From Pseudevernia furfuracea (taxonomy: Eukaryota > Ascomycota > Lecanoromycetes > Lecanorales > Parmeliaceae), in NCBI GenBank assembly GCA_022315425.1, contig JAIUPT010000024.1:124001-188000 (forward strand): a stretch of 64,000 bases of DNA. The letters run 5' to 3'. The notes beneath the pieces are model-generated. The model saw only the letters and a program-made list of their open reading frames with translations. It was not told the DNA's origin and ran no database searches. Shown one piece after another: positions 1 to 8,973 of this stretch (position 1 is its first letter; each line of letters starts with the position of its first letter). Both the position numbers and the translations under genes were made by a program.

Positions 1-1302
1 TGGGCTGATGATAGAATTCAGGGACATCATTCGTATACGTCGGTTTAACGGACTTGACCCCCTTGCGACCGAAATCGGGAAAGGCGGGGATCTGATTCGT
101 GAACATTTCCTCGATACTCTTCTCCGATAGGATTCTGTTGTTGGTGACGGGTGAGACGCCAGCGTTGAGCAGGGTGGAAAGGATTTGCGCAAAGTCCGTT
201 GGACGCGCGAAACAGCCCGCTCCGGCGCTGTTGTAGACGAAAGGTTGTTCGCCTGTTGAAGCGATCAGGGGCCGTCGGTATGGGTGATCGCGCGCTCGAA
301 CGTGGTGGCCAACAGCAGTGGCGGTTTTTTGATGCATGTGTGCTAGGTCGGCGCGCATTTGAGGCGTGGGGAACATGGTTATGTGGTGCAGGTTCAAGGG
401 ACCGAAGATATGGGTTTGGAAGTATTCGTTTAGGGACATGGATGTTACGCGCTCGATAAGGGTGCCGGCCCAGTCGACGCCGACCTGGAGAGGGAAAAGG
501 GGTCAGATTTGTGTGGGGTTGGAGGAAAGAGGGGGGACAGGGGGGGGATACACCATAAGCCCAGTCTGTGCCTGCGAACAAAGGGAAGGGTTAGTGATGT
601 GAAATTAGTGAGAACGAGTAGAGCTTACCGGGTTCGAAAATGAGAGGTTGACCTAGAATGCCACTGCTGTGGGCGTCGAGCTCGTCGATCCCGACGGGCT
701 GGCCGTTCAAGCGGAGGATGTCGTTGAACAACGTGTATCTTTCATATTCCAAGCAAGAGTTAGTTTTCTGTGGGCTTCTCCTTTTGAACGTCAGAACGCC
801 TACCCAAAGCCCGCTACCTGATGTATTAGCCGGAAAAAATCAACAGGAATGATTCTCGCAACGACATACCAGTATGGGTCAAAAGCATTCTCAATGTGAT
901 TCTATTTCTCTTCTCCACGGTCTCCGCCTTGTTGTCTTCACTGATACTTTATATAATCCGCACACTCTTGAGCTCCGGACAGTGGTGTTCTACAAGATCA
1001 CAATCATCCAGCGCCAGCCTACCATGCTCGACAAGCTGCATGGCTGCTATGCCAGCAATCATCTTCGTGCATGATGCTATCCAGAAGACCGAGTCGAAAG
1101 TCATGGAATCTTTGGTATCTGTACCTCGCTTGCCGCTGGCGTGAGAGAAAATCGTTTGCCCTGATTTGTCGACGACAACGGCAACGCAGCCTGGAATTTG
1201 GTTTGGTTCGGAAGTGGTTTCGTCAATGGTTTTGCGGATGCCATCGCTGGCGGAGGTCGAGAGTAGGCCTGCCATTTTGCTCGAGAGTTCCGAAATGGAC
1301 AT
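1..1302 (-). pseudogene. Beta-lactamase-family serine hydrolase, in-frame stop, 3' end beyond window
   Basis: Penicillin-binding-protein/class C beta-lactamase-fold hydrolase (the fungal family that includes esterases and transesterases). The active-site SxxK motif is SCTK at residues 77-80, and the family stretch LLTHTAGFGY follows. I resolve five exons: 1302-870, 813-804 (10-nt micro-exon), 738-629, 571-552 (20 nt) and 484 to the window start. All splice phases are consistent and exon 5 is open to the edge. Exon 1 has one in-frame TAA at 951-949, between LKSVRII and the conserved NRITLRMLLTHT segment; no intron of usable length can remove it. The gene therefore looks freshly inactivated by a single nonsense change, or the stop is a sequencing error. 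The catalytic serine lies before the stop, but the second-motif tyrosine (WAYG) lies after it, so a truncated product would be inactive. The family assignment is firm; the substrate is unknown. Confidence 0.8.
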
Positions 1303-1705
1303 TGGATGTCAATTGATCCATGGAGGAAACAAGGAATTATAAAGAACGCATTGTGCCGAGGTAAACACGCTGGATTTCAAAGCAGGACGCTTTTCTAATC
1401 TTGATCAGTAATTCTGGTTTTCTGATCGCGATGAATCATGATGCTTCTCTAATCATGATGCATGACCGTTTTAACCAAGATGGGTATGTGTCCGTGAACA
1501 AGGTAGCGAGAATCGCTTTTAGACCCACCCAATCTGTAAGAAACTACTACTGAAAACGGATGGAGGTAAAGGTTTGATATTGTAACCACACATACTAGCC
1601 CTGAGTACTCGATTAGGCCTAGCTCGCTAAATCTCGATCATCATGTCACCACGAATATTTCTAGCTCTTCTCGCTTAGTTGGCGTCCCCTTCTGCTCCTC
1701 CAACT
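1303..1705. other. Intergenic, no gene seen
   Basis: Short AT-leaning spacer upstream of the beta-lactamase-like gene. Near 1435-1465 the string AATCATGATGC occurs twice in close succession. No open frame with coding character and no clear promoter element is visible. Confidence 0.5.
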
Positions 1706-2627
1706 CTATTGATTCCTCATATTGGCTGTTAGTACTGTAGAGCAAACCCTGGTCATCGAGCCACCTCCCTGCCTCGCGCCGACCGCGATCAGGTCTCGGG
1801 AAAGGTTCGAACGAAATTGATGTGGAGGGGGGCCACTGCGGAGGCGCTGAATAAATGCGGGCAGGCTAGGCATAGAGGAGGCTATAAGGTCAATCATGTG
1901 TTCGACGATGCTGTAGGAGGTGCTTTTGTCAGCGTGGGTGGGATGGGATGGGAAAGTTTAAAAGAGGGTAGTGGAGTGGCGTACTTTAGCTCGCTTAAGG
2001 TCATGACGATGAGAGGGGGAGGGGAATATAACTACCTCCACCAGATATCTGAGTACCCCGTGCCAGGCGGAAGAAATAGACGTTGATAGAGTAGGACGAT
2101 GGAAGCTTTGGTTAGAATAGCTCAATCCGAGAGACCATTTCCATCTCGCGGAAGAGCTGCGCATGATGAGATGTCAATTTTTTCTCGTTTGAGAGAGCAA
2201 TTGCTTGCCTTCTCTCACTGAGTGATTGGAGAGAGATGGAGTACTAACTTTGGTGAAATGCAAATACTTTACCTCTGACACATTCCACAAATCAGTACCA
2301 CCACAATAATTGAGTGCTTTGACGAGGAGGCCAGCGACGAAGATCCAGCCCAGAATACAGCACCCTGTCATAGCTCATCAGCATACTGCTGGGATATGAC
2401 CTGACAGCATATTGTGAATACGAACAATCATCCCACCAGACCTAGCGAGTGATGAGATTCCGGGTGTATAACCGCAGCGCGACGAAAGGTGTTGAGAGCA
2501 CGAGGATCAGAATGCAGATGATGATGGTCAAGTAGTCCATTGAGGGTGGATCAATCAGGTTGGAGTAGAGGCTCGGTGGGGCTTCTATGGGGGGGGTGAG
2601 GTACGGGTCCGAGGTCAGCGATGTCAC
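1706..2627 (-). pseudogene. SAT4/Pth11-like rhodopsin-domain membrane protein remnant
   Basis: Remains of a fungal seven-helix membrane protein of the rhodopsin/SAT4 type. From 2627 down, the frame gives a first helix followed by RLYTRNLITR, then WWDD and, across an apparent intron (GTTCGT...GACAG), CCILGWIF and the NVSEVKYLHFTK segment. After a second intron it gives LTKASIVLLYQRLFLPPG and YSDIWWR near 2160-2030. Lesions: a TAG stop at 2444-2442 just before WWDD; a reading-frame shift immediately before AILTKAS, near 2115-2135; and a gap after IWWR, because only about 70-150 bp separate it from a C-terminal-like piece (LIASSMPSLPAF, near 1890-1840), too little for the missing helices. Normal family members are about 350-400 aa. 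The family call is by motif recognition. Confidence 0.65.
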
Positions 2628-3935
2628 GAGGAGCTGTGATGAGCGAAAGGGTAGATATTTGGGAATTGGGAGTTGGGAATTCTGTCAGAATAATGAAGAC
2701 AAGGATGATAGCAGTTGTGAGAGATAGGACTGTTGGACGTGCCCAGATCATTCCATGCATCTCATGTTTGCATCTCATGTTTGTCCTTTGTTAGATAGAT
2801 CTCTTTGTCAGGCCATGGGTTATATACCCATGGACCTCCTCCATAGACCATCGTGCTTTTGCTATCACACTGCTGCACCTGCTGAGTTGACAAGGACTTC
2901 TCCATGGCTGAAATTATCGTCATATAATTTTCGAGGTTTCCCAGAACAGCATTCAAAGGGAAGGTAGATGAAAGTAACGCTATACCAATCACGTATTAGC
3001 CCAACAGTAGCTCACGGGCGCAGGCAGAAAGCAGTATGCAAGCCAGCGATTAAAATTTGCGCACCTCATGCTTGCGCGTGTGATTGCTAAATCCAGCCCT
3101 TAGACACAGAGTATGGCCCTCTCTTGACTTCCTTCCAGAGCAGTCCATTACGGTATAGATACTTGTAGCTAGCGATCCGCAGTGCGATGTGCTAAAGAGT
3201 CGAAGAACCACAAACGTTTGGGTTTGGGGGAGCATTGTGGTTTAGTCATCGTCCATACTGGAATGACTGACGATTGGTGATGCGCAGGAAATCAAATGTT
3301 CAAGGCATGAGATATTTACCAGCATGCATTCCTGCAGCCCAATGAATATTATGGACGCGTCGCCCGGCCTTGAGGTACTATGTTGTAGTACTCGTGCAGC
3401 AAAGAAGTCTGTCCTCTCGGCAATCCAGCCCGGAAATACTACTCATAATTGAATAGTTCAAAGAGAGGATCCCAAGGCCGGCATCGATGGGTAGGTACTT
3501 CAGTACCGGAAAGATAGATTCTTCGGCTGTACGAACAGTTCTTGGGAAGCAAACTTGGCAATCACGGACAAAAATGCCTCAAACCCTCGAGAATTCATAA
3601 GGGACAACTGACTGGCTGGAAGAGTGACCTGGTGGCAAGTGCTTTTGTCCGGCGACTGATATCTATGAGTCTATGGAGCAAATGAGAGCCTAGAAGAGAA
3701 GAGAACATATCTTATTTCCTGCACATGTGCAGATTTTTATTCGGTCGCCAAGCCCCACGAAAAAGCCCTGCGGCTGACCGCGCATATACATGGTCAGAAT
3801 TGCCCACCTTGAAACCCCTTGGACAATTTCACCTGTATTTTGTATTCTGCATTCATCACCCTGCATCCTCCGTCCGTAGTGCATGCAGCTGCTACTTCAT
3901 GATCATAATCGCTATACCCTAACGTACTCTTCACA
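2628..3935. other. Intergenic, no gene seen
   Basis: Spacer of 1.3 kb. Several short open frames exist on both strands (for example minus 2762-2992 and plus 2755-2967), but none has family motifs, consistent splice sites or a convincing signal peptide. Its 3' part is the upstream region of the secreted-protein gene that starts at 3936. Confidence 0.5.
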
Positions 3936-4599
3936 ATGCGTCTCACAGCCGTGATTCTCGTCAGCTTTTCCACTTTCATCGCCCCTGCATTCACCCTATC
4001 CAAGTCGTCTCCTGTTCCCTCCCGCCTAAACATCACAACTATCGGCGCGGCCAACGGCAGATCAACACTCGAATGCTGGCAGCTTAGCGCGCCCTTTGTG
4101 CAATCGAGCCAAGCGGGTACAGCTGGGGCCGTATTCGCTCAACTGGGCGAGACCGGGGCGACGAGCTATCTCTTACTACCGCCCCAGTTCGATGGAGGAT
4201 TCCATAATGCCCCTGCTGTGCAGTCTGTCTTCCTTTCCTCCCCGTCGTTTCCAAGTATACGCCCCTCTCTTCCGCCCTATACCCTCCCCACTCCAGTTCA
4301 TTTTCCGAAGCAATCAGGAGCTGATCCCTTTCCCTCGATGCATTAGATGGGTGCTTTTCCTATCTGGCCTCGCCGTCCTCTCCCTCCCAAACTCTACTGA
4401 ATCAGGCACTATCCAGGGCGGCCGCAATGGATTGATTCTAGCAACGGACACGAAGAACGTCAGCACGCTGGGCCACAAAACGGTGTACCCAAGCAAGAAA
4501 GAAACTGTGGGCATACAGATACCTACGAGAGATGACCAAATCCCGGCACATACGGTTCTCCATGCGGGGCCGTGTAAGAGTGGGGAGATGGACCAGTGA
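3936..4599 (+). CDS. Small secreted protein, cupin-like
   Basis: Two exons, 3936-4222 and 4347-4599, joined in frame (CA|A TGG) across a 124-nt GT..TAG intron, giving 179 aa. The N-terminus has a clear signal peptide (hydrophobic core VILVSFSTFIAPAFT) preceded by MRL. The mature part reads NITTIGAANGRSTLECW, then a beta-rich segment (GATSYLLLPPQFDGGFH...WVLFLSGLAVLSLPNS...GGRNGLILATDT). This spacing of short strands resembles single-domain secreted cupins in ascomycetes; the cupin fold is my inference. Two N-glycosylation sequons are visible (NIT, NST). It stands alone on the plus strand. The product probably acts outside the cell; enzymatic activity is unknown. Confidence 0.7.
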
Positions 4600-5111
4600 G
4601 GGGCATCATGTGGCATAGCTTAGAAAGAAGAAAGAAGAAAGAAGGGGATCTTTGGGCCAATATAGATTACGACAACAGGTGCAGTTGAGCACTACCTCGA
4701 TAGTGTCGTAACATATTCGCCTATACCACAATCTCGTCTGTTCATCACTGAAACAGTTTGAAATCTAAGGGTCACGTATCGTGCCAAGCCTTGGCGTCTT
4801 GGCGTCTTGGCAGATATCACGTGACATTTCCTTAGCGTTTCGGTTCTCAACTTCGCTCTTTCCTTTGATAGCAGTATAAATGGCGACGGTCAGCCTTTGA
4901 TGAGGTATTTGTCAGGGGCGGTTTTGTATTCTTTATTGTCAGGCTCTCGAGCTGCCTTTGCCGGATACCATTCCGTCTAGCTCCGGCTCCTACAAGACAC
5001 AATCAAGCTAGGAATCCTTCAAGCTCCAACCCTCAAGCCTTGGAAATTGGTTTCCGAGGTATACAATATTATATAAGCTCCTCTGCCCTTTGTCTTAGAA
5101 GCCAATAACAC
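4600..5111. other. Intergenic / upstream region of the AhpD-like gene
   Basis: Contains a purine-rich stretch just after 4620 (AAGAAGAA-type), a CTTGGCGT direct repeat at about 4789-4808, a CACGTG palindrome near 4818 and a TATA-like element at 5070-5077. No coding frame. Confidence 0.5.
5070..5077 (+). promoter_or_regulatory. TATA-like element
   Basis: TATATAAG lies 35 bp before the ATG at 5112 and about 145 bp before the in-frame ATG at 5223. A transcription start about 30 bp downstream would leave only a very short leader for the first ATG, so the second ATG is a realistic alternative start. Confidence 0.45.
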
Positions 5112-6189
5112 ATGCTGAGATGCCTGGAAAAGACGTTGAGCAAGTCATACAAGCCCGTGCTCTCAATAAGACCAAGTCCCGGAACCCCACATCTGACCCT
5201 GGTAAATTACCGCACGATCAGAATGAACTCCACAGCAGAGCCTATAGCCGAGGATGCGAAGGTCCTATTCGAAAAGCTTGAACAAACATTTCCATCTAAG
5301 ACGCTGGGTGGAGAAAGGTGGTATCTCGTTGCAGTAAGACTCTCTCTTGCCCCATCCTAACCCTTGGCTCAATGCCATTTAGATCGCTGCCCTCACAGGA
5401 GGCGGTCAACCCGAGTTTGCCGGGACTCTGTATACACATCTTGTCGAAGGACCGCACTATGCTACTTCCGAAGCCCGACAAGCTCTTGTTCGCCGGTTGA
5501 GAGAGGCACTTGTCAAAAGCGTATCCATTGTTGGAGTATGCAGACCGCTTGAAGCGATTTTTAATATCGATGCAGTGCAGAGAGCTGAAGATAAAGATTA
5601 CTCCTTCTCACGGTGCGTTTGAATCTCCCCTCTGTTGGCTGTAAACACTATGTGGCTGGCTGACGTGTCTTTGGTACCCAGTGAAAACTGGCAATCTGGA
5701 CCAGAAAACCACGCACGAGGCGTCGCATGGCTTGACAAGATCTACAAGCACAACAGAACCGGCACGATCCAATCTCTTGCCGCACACAAAGATTTCGGTG
5801 CAGCCGTCCAATAATCTGTATTCTTACAAATGAGAACCACTGCTGACCATCCTGCTTCTCCAAGCATGGATCTCCGCAAATATTACCTACGGACTGTACC
5901 TATCCGACCGCCAGATCCTCGACGACATTGACACAGAAATGGTCGTGCTCTCTGGCATCATGATACAGAACCTAAAGCGGGAGACCGGCTGGCATCTGCG
6001 AGGAACGCGTCGTGTGGGCGTAAGTCACGAAGATGTTGAGATAATTCAGCAATGCGTATGTATCTCTAATAACTGCAGGAATCCAGCACCCGCTAACGCG
6101 CGAAACTACAGATTGAGATGGTCGCCGCCTTTGCAGGAGTCCGCCTGAATAAGATTCCTAGGGTCGCCGATATCGAGCATGAGGTGTGA
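5112..6189 (+). CDS. AhpD-like (carboxymuconolactone decarboxylase-like fold) protein
   Basis: Five exons with consistent phases: 5112-5333, 5383-5612, 5682-5797, 5865-6055 and 6112-6189, giving 278 aa. The introns are 49-69 nt. The C-terminal half contains IDTEMVVLSGIMIQNLKRET, then WHLRGTRRVGVSHEDVEII and a helical end (FAGVRLNKIPRVADIEHEV), the pattern of fungal AhpD-like/CMD-fold proteins. The CxxC of classical alkylhydroperoxidase D is absent, so peroxidase activity should not be assumed. The first 37 residues are basic, hydroxylated and poor in acids, compatible with a mitochondrial presequence. Starting at the second methionine (5223, MNSTAEP) would remove it. Function is unknown beyond the fold; neighbours give no pathway hint. 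Confidence 0.75.
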
Positions 6190-6717
6190 TATCAGGATTT
6201 ATCACGCGCTAGAAGACAGTAACAATAAGACTACTATCGACGAGTCAATTCAACTATACTACGCACGCGTATAGCATTTGTATATTGAGCTTGCGTCTTG
6301 TCATTACCTGTGATATCGGTAACAGACTTGATTGTTAGAATCTTAGTAATCTCTCTTCATTTGCCAGATCTCCCGTTGTCTCACAATCATCAACTTGTGC
6401 TTTTTCTCACCCACGTTCTACTACTTTTCTAGCACAAAAACTTCCTCGTGACTAGTTGCACGGTCTCTTTATGATCAATGTACTGAACGTTATCATTCTC
6501 GCAGGCGATCCAGAGGTTTCCGAAGGCAAACTCCCGTAACGAATAAGTATATGTATAAACATGATGCCTTCATCGTCAACGAAAACCTCCATTGCCTGAA
6601 AACCCACAACCCATATTTCTCCCTCCCAGTCCCCAAAATCAAAATCGCCCCACACCCTCTAAACCAAATCCAAAACCCAAACCCCATCTCACCTCACCAT
6701 ACCCACAAACAAACAAA
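6190..6717. other. Intergenic, leader of the DUF6914-like gene
   Basis: AT-rich spacer turning strongly C/A-rich from about 6600 to 6717, a typical pyrimidine/adenine-rich fungal leader immediately before ATG 6718. The open frame continues upstream to 6592 but has no coding character there. Confidence 0.5.
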
Positions 6718-7443
6718 ATGTCCACCAACCCCACAACCACCATCGCCTCCCCCCTCCTCTACATCGCCCTCTCCGCCAACCCCGCCCCCCTCTCCTCATC
6801 CTTCCCCCTCCACTGGTCCCTCCTCGTCGCCCCCGCCCTCGAAGAACCCCCCGCCCCCACTGGCCACCACCACACCTGCACCACCCAGTCCACCCCCTCC
6901 ACCCCCAAGATCTGGAAATACACCTACGACACCGCATACCCGCTCGGCGGCGGCTCCGGCCTCCTCGCCCGCCTCCTGGTCGCCGAAGTCGCCTCCATAG
7001 ACGCCCTCAACGCGCTGATCCGTGAATGCTGCGACAGAGACCTCATCGTGGCGAGTACGGCGGGGGATAGGAGTTTGGAGTGGGTGAAAGGGATAGTGGC
7101 GAAGCTTGACGAGTCGGAGGGGGAGAGCGGTGAGCGTGAGCGTGGGAGTGGGAGTGGGAGTGGGAGTGAGAGTAAGGGTCGGGGTGGGGTTGTCGGAGAC
7201 AAGTGTCTAGGGCGCCGAATGCGGGTTTTTGAGAGCGTGGAGGCGGAAGGGCGGGAGTTTGGGGGGAGGCTTCTTGGGGTTCCGAGGGAGGAAGGGCAGG
7301 AGGTGCCGACGAGGGTGCTTTTTGATCGGCGGGTATCGACGGGTGTGGCGGCGGCGGGGGAAGGGAAGAGTGGGGGTGTGAGTGGTGGTGGTGGTGGTGT
7401 GGAGGAGGTGGGAGGGGGGGAGGAGAAGAAGAAAGAGAGCTGA
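6718..7443 (+). CDS. DUF6914-like hypothetical protein
   Basis: Intronless frame of 241 aa. The N-terminal 110 residues match the pattern of a fungal family of unknown function (DUF6914 in my recollection): LLYIALSAN, then FPLHWSLLVAP, IWKYTYDT and a segment ending in the helix VASIDALNALIRECC. It continues with SLEWVKGIVAKLDE. The second half is low complexity (SGSGSGSES, then Gly/Glu-rich GVSGGGGGVEEVGGGEEKKKES) and probably disordered. ATG 6718 is preceded by CAAACAAA, a good fungal start context. Third-position GC is high in the first half and the second half is G-rich. No signal peptide or membrane helix. Cytosolic or nuclear location is inferred; function is unknown. Confidence 0.7.
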   Translation: MSTNPTTTIASPLLYIALSANPAPLSSSFPLHWSLLVAPALEEPPAPTGHHHTCTTQSTPSTPKIWKYTYDTAYPLGGGSGLLARLLVAEVASIDALNALIRECCDRDLIVASTAGDRSLEWVKGIVAKLDESEGESGERERGSGSGSGSESKGRGGVVGDKCLGRRMRVFESVEAEGREFGGRLLGVPREEGQEVPTRVLFDRRVSTGVAAAGEGKSGGVSGGGGGVEEVGGGEEKKKES

Positions 7444-7605
7444 GAGTCTGAATGTTCCCCCACCAAAAAGCTCATTAGGAGTAGACGTGGCAATCTAGCG
7501 AGACCACTTGTCTTGCAGGTTCCTGACGATCATCAAGGAGTCCTGCTGCAACGATGCTACCCATTTACACCACACGTGATAAATAAAGCACGCAGTCCCG
7601 ACCCC

Positions 7606-8973
7606 TCACAACTTAGCCCTGATCTCCAACCCCCCTCTGGCCCCCACTCCATCCCTCAACCAGCTCTGGTTCAACTGCGCCTGCACATGCACATCCTCGA
7701 CATCCAATCTATCACTGACGGCCATGGCCCTTGCGGGCAAATTATGCAACGCATCCTCCACAAACCCCGCCACATCAGCCGCGCAGCCAAAGCTCAGACT
7801 CCACCCCGCACCCCCTTGGCCATAAGAATGCACAACGCGGCTCGGTTCCATTCTCTCGCGTCCGTTAACCATGACGCGTCGCCGGCGCAATTCGCGCTCC
7901 ACGCGGACATTGCGCTCTCTAGCTGGACGCAGACCTTGTGCCAGCGGGTACTCGGGGTCTGTGCGAGCAAATTCGAGGCCGGGGAGGAAGGCTTCGCATC
8001 GGGCGCGCATACGCTGGATTTCGGGGGAGTCGATGGTAAGGTCTAGATTCCACTCGTGGGGTTGGGCGATGCCGCCAAGGAGGAGGATATTGTCGTTGCG
8101 TGGCACGATGAAAACGATTTCGTTGTCGTGGGCGGCATCGGCAGCGATGGCTAGCGAGCTCTCCACTTTTGGGAAATCAGTACCGTCGTTGATGATACGG
8201 ATGAGTGCGCCTCGGAGTGGAAAGCAGGTCTTATCACCTGCCAATTCCTGGCCAGCGAGGCCTGTAGCATTCACAATGACATCTGCTCCAAAGCGCGCTC
8301 GAAGTTCATCTTCTTGATCGTGGAGATCGCCGTGTATGGTTTCGGTGACGAACTTGGCGCCTTTACTCTGCACAAGCACCATGAGCCACTCCATCGAACG
8401 GTCAGTGTCGATAATAGGAGCTAGATGCTCATAAGCATCTACAGCTCCATACCTAGGATCAATGCCCTGCTTCTGAATCAAACTGGGAGCTCGATTGAAG
8501 CCGCGGACACCACTATTCTTGATCTCGCGCATTTTAAGCAGCTGCTTGGAGTCTTCCTCCAACGGACATGGGAAAAAGAAATTCGAACTCTTCATCTGCA
8601 CGCCAGATATAGCCGCACGGTTAGGGTCTGAGGCAATCTCATCCCAGATGTTGTAAGCGACCATGCACCAACGCTTCGAGTTGCTCAGAGACATTGCGTC
8701 AGTGTGCTGACCGCAGACGGCTGGTGGGTATTCCCACAACGCGCCAGCAATTTGAGATGTTAGCCGTTGTTCATCGGTGAAGGAAGCCCAACGTGAGGCA
8801 AGGACTGTGACATGATACCCTTGATCGAGGAGGACCCAAGCGGTGATGAGACCGGTGACACCTCCGCCTATGATCAGGATAGTTGGGGATGTTGCCGTAG
8901 GGGCTTGTTGCGGTAGAGGGTCCAAGGAGAGGTTCTCGCCTAGAATAAGGGGCTGATCAAGGATTGAAGACAT
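7606..8973 (-). CDS. D-amino-acid oxidase-like FAD oxidoreductase, peroxisomal
   Basis: Single exon, 455 aa. It should oxidise D-amino acids (or D-aspartate) to 2-oxo acids, ammonia and hydrogen peroxide using FAD. The Rossmann motif GGGVTG is at residues 36-41 after ILII. The family C-terminal signature VVHSYGQGGAGWSLSFGCA and the GLRPARERNVRVE segment, holding the substrate-carboxylate arginine region, are both present. The protein ends in AKL, a type 1 peroxisomal targeting signal, as expected for a peroxide-producing oxidase. The N-terminus has about 30 extra residues before the dinucleotide fold. A TATATAAA element on the same strand (9060-9053) lies 80 bp upstream. Substrate preference cannot be read from the sequence. 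Confidence 0.88.
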   Translation of the reverse strand: MSSILDQPLILGENLSLDPLPQQAPTATSPTILIIGGGVTGLITAWVLLDQGYHVTVLASRWASFTDEQRLTSQIAGALWEYPPAVCGQHTDAMSLSNSKRWCMVAYNIWDEIASDPNRAAISGVQMKSSNFFFPCPLEEDSKQLLKMREIKNSGVRGFNRAPSLIQKQGIDPRYGAVDAYEHLAPIIDTDRSMEWLMVLVQSKGAKFVTETIHGDLHDQEDELRARFGADVIVNATGLAGQELAGDKTCFPLRGALIRIINDGTDFPKVESSLAIAADAAHDNEIVFIVPRNDNILLLGGIAQPHEWNLDLTIDSPEIQRMRARCEAFLPGLEFARTDPEYPLAQGLRPARERNVRVERELRRRRVMVNGRERMEPSRVVHSYGQGGAGWSLSFGCAADVAGFVEDALHNLPARAMAVSDRLDVEDVHVQAQLNQSWLRDGVGARGGLEIRAKL

